From: Dasypus novemcinctus
Lineage: Eukaryota; Chordata; Mammalia; Cingulata; Dasypodidae
Direction: 5' to 3'
Length of the DNA: 64,000 bases
Assembly: GCF_030445035.2 (NCBI RefSeq)
Contig: NC_080695.1
Coordinates: 1,916,545 to 1,980,544 of the forward strand
The position numbers and the translations under genes are program-made. The notes beneath the pieces were generated by a model that was not told where the DNA came from, did no database searches, and saw only the letters and a program-made list of their open reading frames with translations. Every line of letters starts with the position of its first letter. The stretch's first letter is position 1. Below, one piece after another: positions 11,700 to 23,074 of this stretch.

Positions 11700-12133
11700 G
11701 CCCTGCCCACGGCCCCGCTGCTGCCGCCCCGCGCTGTTCCCGGGGGCTCGGACACGCGCCCCCTGCTCTTCCGCACCAAGTTCGTCAGTGAGAACGTGAA
11801 ACTCCAGCCGCCTTCCCCAGGCGCTCCGTCTCCCGAGCCAGGACGGCCGGCCGGCCTCGGGGGGGCACACGCCAGCCGCGCGGGGCCCCGGGCTCCTCGC
11901 TGAAGGACCCCTTGGGCCAAGCCGGCCCTGGACCGCCGAGGGCTCCCCGCTCGCGCGGCCGGGGGCTCCCTGAGGCGGAACCTCGTTCTCGGGGGGCGGG
12001 GGGCCTGGGCTTCCGAGACGCTCAGGCTGCGGCGGGCAGAGGCGAGCCGAGAGGACAGGCGAGGCCCCCCCGGGGCGCGGCCCTCGAGGCAGGGACGCGA
12101 GGGTGTGCAGAGCCCGGAGCCCCCCGGGGTTAC

Positions 12134-12646
12134 CTGCTCGGCCCCGTAGACGGTGGCGAACTGGACGAAGTCCTCGATGCGGACGAAGCCGTCCCCGTCG
12201 CTGTCCAGGGCGTCGAAGACGGCGCGGAGGCGCGGGGCCTCCTCCTCGCAGCCGGCGGGCTCGCCCGGGGCGGCGGGGGTCGGGCCGCAGCCCGAGGGCT
12301 GCTCCAGGGCCAGCTCGCCCGACGACGGGTCCATGAAGCGGGGGAGGAGGGCGACCCCGGCCCCCGCCCGGTGGCCGCCGCCGAGCTCCTCCTCGCCGAG
12401 CGGCGCGCAACCGTCCGGCCCCGCGGCCCGGGACCAGCCCCGGCCGGGCTCCGCGGGCTCCGCGGGCGGCGGGCCGGGCTCGGGGGCCGGGCCCGAGGGG
12501 CGGGCAGCGACGCCCTCGCGCGGGGCCTCGGCGCGGCCCCCCCCGCGGCAGGTGTCCCCGGCGGCCCGCCCCCGCCCGCCGTCCGCGGGGCCCGGGGCGC
12601 AGGGGGGCCCCGGGGCCTCCTCGGGCCGCGCCGGCTCCGTCTTCAT
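12134..12646 (-). CDS. RAB11FIP3: RAB11FIP3 coding exon 1 (partial gene)
   Basis: First coding exon of the Rab11 effector FIP3 (eferin/arfophilin), which tethers Rab11 and Arf recycling-endosome vesicles and acts in abscission. The ATG at 12646 opens 171 codons ending in GAGCAG followed by a GTAACC donor at 12133, phase 0. Residues 1-135 are Pro/Gly/Ala/Glu-rich and poorly conserved. Residues 107-117 resemble the human segment just before the EF-hands. Residues 139-171 carry the first EF-hand: the loop runs from D148 to D159 with D148, D150, D152 and F154 at calcium-ligand positions, followed by a conserved FATVYGAEQ end. The second EF-hand, coiled coil and Rab-binding domain must lie in exons below position 1. 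The exon is about 65 codons shorter than I recall for human, all in the disordered part, so the true start could differ. The family call rests on the EF-hand block. Confidence 0.9.
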
Positions 12647-12839
12647 GGCGAGGCGAACGGCGGCGCGCGGACAAAGCGCTCAGGGCACGGCGGCGGGCGC
12701 GGGCATCCCCGCGGGGGCGGCGGGCGGGGGCGCGCGGGGCGCCCGGGCTGCTCGGGCTGCTCGGGCCCTGCTCCGCGCTCGCCCATAGTAGCGCCGCCTC
12801 AGCTGCCCTCGCCCCGGCGGCGCGGCGGGCGCGTGCCCA

Positions 12840-13150
12840 TGGCGGCGGGGCCGGGGGGCCGGGGGGCCGCGGGCGCCGGGAGGACGCGGGCCCGAGGGGC
12901 CCGGGGAGCCGGGAGGACGCGGACCCGAGGGGCCGGGGAAGCCGGGAGGATGCGGGCCCGAGGGGCCGCGGGCGCCGGGAGGACGCGGGACCGAGGGGCC
13001 CGGGGAGCCGGGAGGATGCGGGCCCGAGGGGCCGGGGAAGCCGGGAGGATGCGGGCCCGAGGGGCCCGGGGAGCCGGGAGGATGCGGGCCCGAGGGGCCG
13101 GGGAAGCCGGGAGGATGCGGGGCCGAGGGGCCGAGGGGGCCGCCGGAGCA
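12840..13150. repeat. 33-bp GC-rich minisatellite upstream of RAB11FIP3
   Basis: About nine to ten copies of a 33-bp unit of the form GAGGGGCCGGGGAAGCCGGG followed by AGGATGCGGGCCC. Two alternating variants (GGGGAAGCC and GGGGAGCC cores) give a 66-bp higher-order period. It lies 200-500 bp upstream of the RAB11FIP3 ATG, so it is probably in the promoter or 5' UTR. The long proline/arginine-rich ORFs here on both strands are products of the repeat. Confidence 0.85.
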
Positions 13151-13297
13151 GGGAGAATGCGGGGCCGGGGGAGCCGGGGTCTGAGGCGGATGCGGGCCCG
13201 GGAGACCAAGCGGCTGAGGCGCGGGAGGAGGATGCGGAGCCTGAGGAGACGAGGGACGCCGCCGCCGCTGTCCTGGCACCGCCCCCGCCGCCGGGCG

Positions 13298-13352
13298 TGA
13301 CGTCGGCACGTTGCTGCGTCGCTCGGCCCCGCCCCGCTCCGGCCGCTATAAA
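13298..13352 (+). promoter_or_regulatory. CRE plus TATA box, facing away from RAB11FIP3
   Basis: On the plus strand, TGACGTCG (13298-13305, CREB/ATF-type site) is followed by GC boxes and a good TATAAA (13347-13352) in GC-rich surroundings. Spacing is typical of a directional core promoter, which would start near 13378 and transcribe away from RAB11FIP3. No convincing protein ORF follows, so any product would be a divergent non-coding RNA. The motifs are seen; activity is inferred. Confidence 0.45.
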
Positions 13353-13850
13353 GGCGGGCGCTGGAGGCGCGCCGCTGCGCTGCGGCAGTTCTGCGGGGTG
13401 CTGGGTGGCCGTGTGTGTCGCGCTGCCCCGCGCGGGGGCTGTATCGCGGGCGTGATGTCGTCGGCGGCTTGCGCCAGACGGTGGAGCTGGCTGCCCACGT
13501 AGGCCCACGACGGCTCACGGCGACCCGCACAGCCGCGGATAGGCTCCCCCGAGGGGCAGGGGGCGACCCAAAATGTGCACGTGACCCAAAGGGGCTGAGA
13601 AACAAAGAACAAAAGGACCAAATCCCAGTAAGAAGGCAGCAGTTCCCCAGGGGAGTGCTACACGTAGCCCCAGCGTGGGGGCTGCGGGTGCGGACGCGCT
13701 GGCCCGCCCCGCCGCCGGCCGTGGGCGCCGGGGGCCCTGCCCTGCCGGCAGCACGGGGAGGCCGAGGGGTCTGCCGAGGCAGGCCTGACCCCCCTCCGTC
13801 ACCTTCCCCCACGGGGAACTGCCCCGAAAATGCCGTCGGTCTCGCTAGTA

Positions 13851-14264
13851 ACCCACGCAACTCGTGGTGAGGCCATGAGACCTTTTTTCTTAACCTATGA
13901 CAAGGGTTTTTTAATATGTGATGTCAGTGTTACTCTCGCCTGTCTGCAGCCAAGCTGCAAGCATTGTCATTGACAAGTGACATCTGTTTCTCGAGATGTC
14001 GCCGTCCCCGGTGGAGACAGGCAAGCCACGCAGGCTCTTTGACCCGCTTGGCCAGCTGAGACTGCAGACGTGCTAGTTGGGAGCAGGTGAGCTGGCCAGG
14101 AGCTAAGTTTAGTGTGTAACGTAATTTATCAGGGGAAGTGTGAACTAGTATTTTTTTGCTGCAGGCATCAGCACCAGATATGGTTTCATAAGCGGCTTTG
14201 GCAAGAACCAAGGGAAAATGAAGCTTGCTCTGCTTCCAAGTGTTTCATCTCAAGACAAAACTCC
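13851..14264. other. intergenic DNA, no feature recognised
   Basis: Transition from the CpG-rich region to repeat DNA; nothing recognised. Confidence 0.45.
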
Positions 14265-14870
14265 CCGTGCATACCATCAGCCAAACACAATGTGATCTAT
14301 CCACACTGCAGAATATTCATGGCAAAAGAAGCGAGGTGCCAGTACATGGTAGCGTTGAGTGAAATAAACCAGGCACAAAGGGACAAATAGTGTATGATTT
14401 CTTTTATATGAAACACTTGGAATCTGCAAATTCGTAGAGACAGGAAGCATAGCAGTGGGATGGGGGTGACGGGGTTACTGCTAAATGAGAATGAGTTTTT
14501 GGTTTGGGATGATGAAACTGATCTGGGAGTAGTGGTGAAAGTTACACAATGTTGTCAATGTACTGAATGCCAAAGACTTTTTGTCCACTTAAACTGGTAA
14601 AGGAGTGGGTGTATACAGGAACCTCTTATATTTTTTAATGTAATATTTTTCGTGATATATATATCTTCAAAAATGTATAATTTACAAAAATGATGTGGTG
14701 GGGGGTGGGGAGTGGGTTATCTGGGAACCTCTTATGTTTTTTTGTTTTTTTCTTGTTTTTTAATGTAACATTCCTTGTAATCTATTAACTTTAATTTAAA
14801 CAAGTACAAGCAATAAAAATAAAATGAAAAAATAAAAATAAAATCCACCCAAAAAAAAAAAACTGGTTAA
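14265..14870 (+). mobile_element. L1 3' end fragments
   Basis: 14265-14600 matches the L1 ORF2 end and 3' UTR (GTGAAATAAACCAGGCACAA; GTGGTGAAAGTTACACAA). 14600-14870 holds two copies of an armadillo L1 tail (GGAACCTCTTATATTTTTTA and GGAACCTCTTATGTTTTTTT), each followed by A-rich sequence. Confidence 0.75.
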
Positions 14871-15770
14871 GAAGATTTTTATGTTATGTATATTTCACAA
14901 CAATTAAAAATAAATAATTTTATATATATATATATATTTAAATCCCAAGAAATTTCTAAATAAAATTTAAAAATCCCAGGGCACAATGCACCAGATTTTG
15001 TGCAAGTGGCCCTGGGCGAGGACAGGGAGTGAGCCCTCACTCCCCCACAAATCATCGCCTGGTTTTCTTTAAGAGATGCTGCTGCATCCACAGGACAAGT
15101 GCCTCCAGCCTGGCAGGCACCCGAGCTGGACTGATGAGCACCCTGTGAGCAGGGCCACTGGCATGGGGCGGGCGAGCCCGCCGCCCGGTCCAGGGCAGGC
15201 CGGCCCGCACCTGCCAGCCCACGGAAGAGGACAAGTGCCTCTGGCTCGGCTGACTGCGTGTCCCACGAGAAAGCAGCGTGAGCACCTCCCTCTTGGGCCC
15301 CTTCCAGAGGTCGCGCTCCCGCCTGGGCGTCGGCCCGAGGGGCTTGCAGTCGAGGGTCGTTGTCCACCCTTATCGACCCAGGCGTGGACAGCCAGTGGAG
15401 GGGGAGCAGCGGCCGCTGAGACACAGCCCCTCCCGCACGTGGGCGGCCCACGCTGCTGGCTCGAGGGCCTGGGTGGCTCTGTGTGGAAAGCGACCTCTGT
15501 GAGCCTTTCCCCGTGAAAGGTGTTTTGGAAAGACCCTTCCTTTGGAACATCCTAGTAGGCGAACATCCTCATCCCTTTTTGCTGGGTGACCTTTGACCTG
15601 GGGGGAAGGGTGGGGAGGAGGAGACAAGGCCACTCGCCAGGTTCTGGCCAGGGCAGAGGCCGCGGGGACAGAGCCTCAGGGCGGCTCGTCTCTCCCAGGT
15701 AGGGCAGCTCCGCTGCCTCGGTGAGATCCCCCAGCAGACAGCAGAGGGGAGAACCACAACAGCACGGGGG
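14871..15770. other. intergenic DNA, GC-rich at 15100-15500
   Basis: No recognised repeat. Minus-strand ORF of 223 codons (15550-14879) has low-complexity composition, no recognisable domain and no homologue I know; not called as a gene. Confidence 0.4.
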
Positions 15771-15835
15771 AGAGTGGGTGTGGCTCGGTGGTTGAGTGCC
15801 TGCCTCCCAAGTACAAGGTACCTCCTAAAAAAACA
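15771..15835 (+). mobile_element. truncated tRNA SINE head
   Basis: Short head-like segment (GGTGTGGCTCGGTGGTTGAG) ending in CCTCCTAAAAAAA. Confidence 0.55.
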
Positions 15836-16841
15836 GCATGTGTCCAGGAGAGGGTGAGGGTCACAGGCAAGGCTCAATTCCGCCACAAGTCTTTATTTTT
15901 AAATGCATATTTATTTTTAAAACTGGGAGGAAATACATCAAAATTATAGCATTCCTTATATATGATTTCACACCATTTTTGCTCTGCCAATGAAAACGAA
16001 ATGACCTCTCATCATTGTTTTATTCACACTTATCTTGATACTAGTGTGGCTAGCGTTTCTTTCCATGTTTATGAGCCAGCTGGGATTCCCCCTTTGCACA
16101 CTGTCCAATTGCATCCCCTGCTTGATCTTCTCTTGGGTGCTCCGACTTTCTCTTTAGATAAAATCCCTCACCAATGTGTGGGGAGGGGTGCACCTGGGGC
16201 ACGCCTCTCAGGCATACAATGTATTCAAGTCTCAGTTGGTGGCAACCCACACAATAACCAAAGAATACTGCATTCCCGTCCTGGGGAGCCCTGCTACATT
16301 CTCTAATACGATGGAAGAATCCCTCAGTACAGGGGCAGTGCCTCGAGAAGGAAGATAGACCATTACTCTGGCCCTTGATACTGATGACTGTACTTATGAA
16401 CCTTTTCTTGTGACAATTGAAACTTAGCCTATGCATGTCTCAGCAGGATCTCACTGACCGCCACAGTAAACAGTGCCTCAAACAGTGAGGCTCCTGAGGG
16501 CTCTAGAGACATCTAGACACTATAAGCAGGGCAGGGCGGATAAGCTCAGGAATTCCACACCCTGTCAGTGGGCCTCACTTTGGAATTTGTGCTCCCCAGT
16601 GTAACAGAGTTAGACCCATTTATAGTTTCCCTATACAAGGCTCTTCTGCCCCTTTTATTTGAACCTGTATTTCACATTTTAGTTGGTAAATATGTGTCCC
16701 AGAGACGTGAATCTTTGGTCCACTCATGTGCCAATGGAGCCTGAATTGCAGCAGAGTTGCAATACCTCCTCTCCAGTTCACTGAACTCACCCAGGACAAC
16801 TACCAAGAAGATGATGACGGATAATGTCCATCCCAAGGGTC
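15836..16841. other. intergenic DNA, unassigned
   Basis: No gene or named repeat recognised. 16440-16720 looks like old interspersed repeat by composition, but I cannot name it. Confidence 0.35.
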
Positions 16842-17510
16842 TGAGTCAGCCAAAGGGCTGCTGATGCCAAATACCAGAAACTGGCTGGTGTTTATAAAGG
16901 GTATTTATCTGGGGTAGAAGCTTACACTCACAAGGCCCTAAAGAGTCCAAGTCAAGGTACCGTAAGAGGTACTTTCTCACCCAAACTCTGTTGCCACGTG
17001 TTGACAAATATGGCGGGCAACCCTGTGCAGGTTCAGTCCCCCCCCCCAGGGGTCTGTGGGCCTGACTTTTCCCAATCTCAGCCACAGGCTGAGACAAGTC
17101 TTTTCTCTCTCCCAGGGCTTATTTCTCTCTGGGCTCAGCTGCTCCGCTCTCTCCACAAGGCCGGTTGTAAACTGTGAGGCAAATGGCTCGTCTCTCTTCC
17201 TGGCGCATGTCGAAGGGGATTCTTTCTTTCCTCACATATCTGCTTCTCAGTGTGCTTACTTCCCAGGCTCCAAATCAAAACTCTAACTTTCTCTTCTGCC
17301 ATGTCATTTTTCTCTATGAGTTCCTTTCCACCAAGGAGGCAGGGACTCAGCGTCCTACTGAATGGCCCAATCAAAGCCTTGATCATTATTTAATCAATTA
17401 AAAGTGAAACCTCTGAATTCAATCCAATCTAATATGCCCGAAGGAACAGACGAGTTCACAAACATAATCCAATGTCTATTTTTGGAATTCATAAACAATA
17501 TCAAACTGCA
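16842..17510 (-). mobile_element. LTR, MaLR/ERVL type
   Basis: Reverse copy of the family at 5654 and 23768. The right end reads TATCAAACTGCA (reverse TGCAGTTTGATA); the left end reads TGAGTCAGCCAAAGGG. About 670 bp, longer than its relatives because of a C-rich middle. Confidence 0.8.
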
Positions 17511-17689
17511 AGACCAAGGAACAAAGAGTATCTAACTGCAAGCAAGATAGTTCTATCCCTCTGCCCCATGGGCTCTCAGCCCCTTCTCAGCTAGAATTAG
17601 AGTGCGCATCACCATCCCAAAAGCCTCAAGACTGGGGAATGAACCATGGGCTAGAGTAGACTTATTGTTAGTCCATTAGAGACTTAATG

Positions 17690-18520
17690 TTATTCTAGCA
17701 ATGGAAGAACTTTTATCATCGATATAAAGGCAATGGCCACCAGAAGTTCTGAGGAGAGGGAAGAATAGGTGTGAACAGGGGCATTTTCAGGTCATTGGAA
17801 TTGTCCTGCATGACATTGCAATGACAGATACAGGCCATTATACATTTTGTCATAACCTATAAAACTGTGCAGGGCAGAGTGTAAACTATAATGTAAACTA
17901 TAGCCCACGGTTAGTAGCAACGCTTCAATATGTGTTCATCAATTGTAACGAATGACACTTATGGAAGATGTTAATATGGGAAAGTGGGGAGGGAGTGGGA
18001 GGGGTGGGGTATATGAGAATCCCTTATGTGTTTTTTTTTTATTTTTTTTTTATTTATTTCTCTCCCCTTCCCCACCCCCCCAGGTTGTCTGCTCTCTGTG
18101 TCCATTCACTGTGTGTTCTTTTGTGACCACTTATATCCTTATCAGCAGCACCGGGAATCTGTGTTTCTTTTTGTTGCATCATCTTTGTTGTGTCAGCTCT
18201 CCGTGTGTGGTGCCATCCCTGGGGAGGCTGCACTTCCTTTTGCGCTGAGCGGCTCTCTTTACGGGGTGCACTCCTTGCGTGTGGGGCTCCCCTATGCGAG
18301 GACACCCCTGCGTGGCAGGGCACTCCTTGCGTGCATCAGCACTGCACATGGGCCAGCTGCACACGGGTCAAGGAGGCCCGGGGTTTGAACCGCGGACCTC
18401 CCATGTGGTAGACAGATGCCCTATCCACTGGGCCAAGCTGCTTCCCCCTTATATTTTTTATATAACATTTATGTCATCTAAAGCTTCTTTTAAAAAAGTA
18501 AATAAAATTTTTAAATCCCT
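17690..18520 (+). mobile_element. L1 3' UTR, split by SINE
   Basis: Armadillo L1 3' UTR/tail type shared with 27450-27870 (GGGGCATTTTCAGG; GGGGTATATGAGAATCCCTT). Interrupted by the SINE at 18031-18447 just before its A-rich end. Confidence 0.7.
18031..18447 (-). mobile_element. armadillo-type tRNA SINE
   Basis: Full-length reverse copy inserted in an L1 tail; little diverged. Confidence 0.92.
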
Positions 18521-18759
18521 CATCAGCCAGTCTTAGATGTTGCAAATACCTCCTCCCTCCTATGACCTCTCCATGAACTTTGCTGGCGGGGGTCCTCCGT
18601 TTCGCTGTAATCTTCTATTTTGAGTAGTCGGCTCCATCCTTTGTACCCTGTTGCTTGTCTTTTGGGGGTCTTGTTTAAGAGACTCCTCCCCAAGTGAGAG
18701 ATGTAGAAAAGGGAGTGCTGCTAATCAGAAGGAAAGGGGAAACCTCGCACTTAGGTCAC

Positions 18760-18885
18760 TAACTCACACTGTACACAGAGGACTCAAAGACACAAATGTG
18801 AAGAGCAAAACTTTAGATCTCTTAGAAGACAGTGGAAAATATCTTTATATTCAGAGCAGGAACATTTCTCAAACAGGAATGTTTT
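18760..18885 (+). mobile_element. L1 ORF2 fragment
   Basis: Short block resembling the ORF2 region before the C-terminal zinc-knuckle-like segment (CTCTTAGAAGACAGTGG and following). Broken. Confidence 0.5.
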
Positions 18886-19405
18886 AGTTTGATAAAGGAT
18901 GCCAAGGCAATATACCAGAAACGGGCTGGCTTTTACGATGGGGATTTGTTAAATTAAAAGCTTACAGTTCTGAGGCTGAGAAAAATGTCCACATCAAGGC
19001 ATCAGGTGATGCTCTCTCCGCAAAGATGCTGCTGCCGGTGATCCTGGGCCCCGACACCATGGCGGGGCCCCGGGTGGCATCTGCCTCCTGCCTGCGCATC
19101 CAGGCGCTGTTGCTTTCATTCGAGCGGCTCCTTCCGGGGTGCTCTCTCTCCCAGGTTCTGTTGATTTCAGCTCTTCCCTCTCCTGGGTCTCTCTCTCAGC
19201 TTTTGAGGGTTCCTCTGGGAGCTCCTGGGTCTTCTCTCTCTCTCTGTGTCTTCATCCCTCAATAAAGGACTCCAGTAAGAGGATTAAGACCACGCCCCCC
19301 TGAAGTGACCTAACCAAAAGGTCCCCTACAGTAGGGTCACACCCCCAGGAATGGATGAGCTCTAAGGACGTGACCTTCTGGGTCCCTCCAGCATCAAACC
19401 ACCAC
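18886..19405 (-). mobile_element. ERVL/MaLR-type LTR
   Basis: Reverse LTR. Left part shares ATACCAGAAACGGGCTGG with 16842-17510; right part shares GGACTCCAGTAAGAGGATTA with 546-974. GC-rich centre near 19030-19080. Confidence 0.75.
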
Positions 19406-20560
19406 GAGGCATAAAAATCCTATGTCATAGAAGAAAAGAAGGATGACTACAAGTCCATTAAAGCTTCGCCCTTCCACCACTAAAGAGAAGTCAGGTCAGT
19501 GTGATACCATTTTGCTAAGTTTCAAATACGTAGTTAATGACATCGCTGGTGGCAAAAATTCCAGAACGTGCACATGTCAAGGAGCAGAAAGGCTAGCTGG
19601 ACCTGTAAGGTTTTGTTTCCTAAAAGGCAGAGATTGGAAACAAATGACAAAGTGTTGACATCTGTTAAACCTGGGTGGTGAGTACAGGAGGGTTCCTTTT
19701 GTTACTGTCAAGGCTTTAGAGCTTTCACGATTTCGTAATTAAGCACTTTTAAATGAAAATGAATAGATAAAAGAGAGGACTACAAAGTTAACGAAAACCA
19801 CAAAAAGATAAACCATACTCAAAGTCCCAAATACACCCACCTGTATTTTTAGCTTTCCCTTTCATCAGAAGGGCTTTAGTCCATTTGGAGGTTTGTTTCT
19901 GTTTTTGTTTTCCTTATGTGATGCAAGGTAGAGCTGCGGCTTCACTCTTCTCACAGGAATGAGCCATTTTCCAAGCACTATTTACAACATTCTCTGCTCT
20001 CCCCCACCCCGTACCTATGTGTGATAGCACTTCTGTCAGTTATTTTATTTTTTTGTATCTGGATGTAATTTGTGTAAACTAATGGGGGGTAGGGAGGAAA
20101 TGCCAGAAGTGGGGTGATGCTGTGAGCCCACATCAGTGTTGGGCAGCAGGTCCTTTGGCCAGGGGAGGTGGTAGGAAATGAGCCTAGCAGGCCCTCTGGG
20201 TCGTGGGTGCTCGAGGGAGCCCCGAGTCTAGGATCCAGTGCAGGCATGTGCAGGACCTGTGGGGGCAGATGGCCAGGGGCTACCGCCCTGTCTGGGGAGG
20301 CCCTTACAGTCCTGGCGATCGATGGGGGACAAGGGGGTGTTTCTCAACTCCACTGTGGAAGCAGCAGCAGGAACCCCCTGACAGACCTATGATGGGGTCC
20401 CGGGCGAGGAAGGTGCAGGGGCCACCAAAGAGCCCCTGCCCTGGATAAGGGGATCCCGGAGGGAAGGACGGCAGGTCCAGCTGCTCCGGCCTCTTGGCCA
20501 GGCTCTTCCCAGAGCAGGCGGAAGAGGCTGGCTCCTCTAGGCTCTTGGCCGTGCGGCCAG
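19406..20560. other. intergenic DNA, mostly unassigned
   Basis: 19640-19760 resembles an old L1-like 3' end (AACCTGGGTGGTGAGTACAG). The rest holds no recognised gene or repeat. Confidence 0.4.
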
Positions 20561-20639
20561 TTTAATGAGGCCAGTAAGAAGAGTCCATGGAGAAATGAGA
20601 AGAGACAAGCACCCCCGGGACGTGGTCGCGGGGGCTGCC

Positions 20640-20815
20640 TTCCCTAAAGCCGTCCTTGGCTCCTCCCCTTTCCTAATGTTGGGGCGGGGCCCCAGCTGCC
20701 TGCTGTCCTGATTGGTTGCCTTCCAGCCCCACCTATTGGCTCTCAGAGGACCAACGAGGAGGCGTTTTGCTTGGAGGTGTCCTGGGCCAATGGGAGGCCT
20801 GTTTGGAGTTATCCG
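20640..20815. promoter_or_regulatory. CCAAT/GC-box cluster next to the provirus
   Basis: GGGGCGGGGCC with three ATTGG/CCAAT motifs (GATTGGTTG, CTATTGGCTC, GGCCAATGGG) within 110 bp. It could be a promoter-like island or part of an unrecognised LTR. No gene follows. Confidence 0.4.
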
Positions 20816-21486
20816 GAGTGTAGCAGTTTGACATGATTATGAATTCCAAAAATAGAAAAAATCCCAAATAAATACCCTTTATAACGTTCAGCAGATTTCT
20901 GGTGTTTTGCATCAGCACCCCTTTGGCTGATTAATACAGAATTTGGTACTGAGGAGTGGGGAAGTACTTTTGCAATTACTGAAATGCTAGAATGGTTTTA
21001 TAAATGGGTAAGGGATATTTTTTGGAGGAATTGTGAGATGCTTGGAAGAAAAGACCTACGGTGCTTTGAAGAGACTGTTGATAGTGATATGGATGCCAAA
21101 GAGACTTTTTATGATGTCTTAGAAGTAAATGATGAAACTATTATTGGAAACTGGAGGAAAGGCGATCTGTGTTTTAAAGTTGCAGAGAATTTAGCATGAT
21201 TAATGCCTCATGTTGTATGGAAGGCAAAATTTGAAAATGATGAGCCTGGGTATTTAGCTGAAGAACTTTCCAAAGTAAACCCAGAGAATGCAGCTTGGCT
21301 TCTGCTTGCAGTTTATAGCAAAATGCTAGATGACAAAGATATGCTGAGGACTGAACTGTTGGGCACCAAGAAAACAGAAACTGATTCTGGAAATCCCAAG
21401 CCTCTGGAAATCAATCTCCCAGATGAAAGTGCCCCATTGGAGGACTTAACTAAACTTGGAACTGGTAAATCAAGATTGAAGATGCA

Positions 21487-21899
21487 TGGGTGGCAGACTT
21501 GGCCCAGTGGTTAGGGCATCCATCTACCACATGCGAGGTCCACAGGTCAAACCCCAGGCCTCCTTGACCCATGTGGAACTGGCCCATGCGCAGTGCTGAT
21601 GCACGCAAGGAGTGCCCTGCCACACAGGGGTGTCCCCATGCGGGGGAGCCCCACGCACAAGGAGTGCGCCCTGGAAGGAGAACTGCCCAGCGTGAAAGAA
21701 AGTGCAGCCTGCCCAGGAATGGTGCCGCCCACACAGAGAGCTGACAATACAAGATGATGCAACAAAAAGAAACACAGATTCCCGTGCTGCTGACAACAGA
21801 AGTGGACAAAGAAGACGCAGCAAATAGACACAGAGAACAGACAACTGGGATGGGGGAGGGAAGGAGAGAGAAATAAATAAATAAATCTTTAAAAAAAAG
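21487..21899 (+). mobile_element. tRNA SINE in provirus, perfect target duplication
   Basis: Full-length; flanked on both sides by AGATTGAAGATGCA (about 21473-21486 and 21899-21912). The exact duplicate points to a recent insertion. Confidence 0.94.
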
Positions 21900-21970
21900 A
21901 TTGAAGATGCAGTTGTCTAGGAAAGACTTGTGGAAAGTCTTACTGTCTGATGGCTTGTACCTTAGCTTGC

Positions 21971-22389
21971 TTTTTTTTTCTTTAAAGATTTATTTATTTC
22001 TCTCCCCCCGCCCCCCGCCCCGCTTGTCTGTTCTCTGTGTCTTATTTGCTGCGTCTTGTTTCTTTGTCCGCTTCTGTTGTTGTCAGCAGCACGGGAATCT
22101 GTGTTTCTTTTTGTTGCGTCATCTTACTGTGTCAGCTCTCCATGTGGGCAGCGCCATTCCTGGGCAGGCTGCACTTTCTTTCGCGCTGGGCGACTCTCCT
22201 TACGGGGCACACTCCTTGAGCATGGGGCTCCCCTACGCGGGGGACACCCCTGCGTGGCACGGCACTCCTTGCTCACATCAGCACTGTGCATGGGCCACCT
22301 ACACACGGGTCAAGGAGGCATGGGGTTTGAACCGCAGACCTCCCATGTGGTAGACGGACGCCCTAACCACTGGGCCAAGTCCGTTTCCC
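21971..22389 (-). mobile_element. tRNA SINE in provirus
   Basis: Reverse, full-length, flanked by CTTGCTTTTTT repeats. Faces the previous SINE, giving an inverted pair 72 bp apart. Confidence 0.93.
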
Positions 22390-23074
22390 TACCCTTGCTT
22401 TTTTCATGCTAAACCTACAGACTTTTTGAGAGAGCTGTATGAACAAAACCACTGTCAACCTGGAATAAAAGGGACATGGAAAGGAGAGATTGAAGGAGAA
22501 ACAGCTTTAAGAGGAAAACCATGGAAGCTGAGATCTGGAATTAGGACAACATCTTGGGCCAAGAGAGGGACCCCACCCATGTATCCATAGGCGGTAAGTT
22601 TTCCCTAGCAGTTGAAGAGGGTAGATGTTCCCATCAGATGTTCTGGGAGAGTTTTGCCACCTCAGGGTACAGAGAGGGTGGAGCACATTCCCTAAGTATT
22701 AGGGTGGTTAAGGTCAGCACCCCCAGGTCTGAGAGGGGTGGACCTGTCCCCCAAAGGTTAGGGAAGGCCAGGTGGTCAGCTTGTTGCTCTGAGAGGGTTG
22801 AGCCCGTATGCCAAAGGTTAGGGGGAATGTTGTCTTCACATCACTGCACTAGGGGGGTTAAGACTCTAACCCAAAGATTGGGTAGGGTGTGGCAATCACC
22901 CCAACACTCTTGGAGGGTGAGGTCTGGAGCTTGGTCAGCACCCAGGTGCTTGATGAGGGTGGAACCAAGAAAGTGGCCATTGGGCAAGCATGTGGAAAGG
23001 ATGGGTCCCCATATGGCCCCAAGGAGAAGAAACCATCATCTTAAGAATGACTCTCAGACTTTAAAATTGAATGG

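Larger units (their letters stand above)
1..12133 (-). other. RAB11FIP3: RAB11FIP3 intron 1 (5' part)
   Basis: Starts at the GT donor (12133-12132) of coding exon 1 and runs off the window. I looked on the minus strand for the next exon, which should encode the second EF-hand directly after the AEQ junction, and did not find it. The intron therefore exceeds 12 kb here, consistent with the long first intron of the human gene. Its content is mainly L1 fragments, SINEs, LTRs and one hAT-type element, listed separately. No other coding feature was seen. Confidence 0.75.
11700..13850. promoter_or_regulatory. CpG-rich region at the RAB11FIP3 start
   Basis: GC- and CpG-dense block covering coding exon 1 and about 1.2 kb upstream, flanked by AT-rich repeat DNA. 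It includes GC boxes (for example the GCCCCGCCCC stretch at 13325-13335) and a 33-bp minisatellite. The start site of RAB11FIP3 probably lies between 12700 and 13300 on the minus strand, but no TATA box is seen there in that orientation. Confidence 0.75.

Noticed and set aside
1-12133. RAB11FIP3 exon 2 (second EF-hand)
   Set aside because: Searched for on the minus strand; no matching block found.
11912-13300. 462-codon plus ORF opposite RAB11FIP3 exon 1
   Set aside because: Repeat- and composition-driven, antisense to a verified exon, no domain.
11598-13508. 636-codon minus ORF over RAB11FIP3 exon 1 and upstream
   Set aside because: It uses a different frame from the EF-hand exon, and is made of Pro/Arg/Gly repeats from the 33-bp minisatellite and GC-rich composition.
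14879-15550. 223-codon minus ORF
   Set aside because: No domain, no splice-supported context, low-complexity composition.
20984-21514. Two short ORFs inside the MaLR provirus as a gag gene
   Set aside because: Short and separated by a stop; no capsid or zinc-knuckle motif visible.
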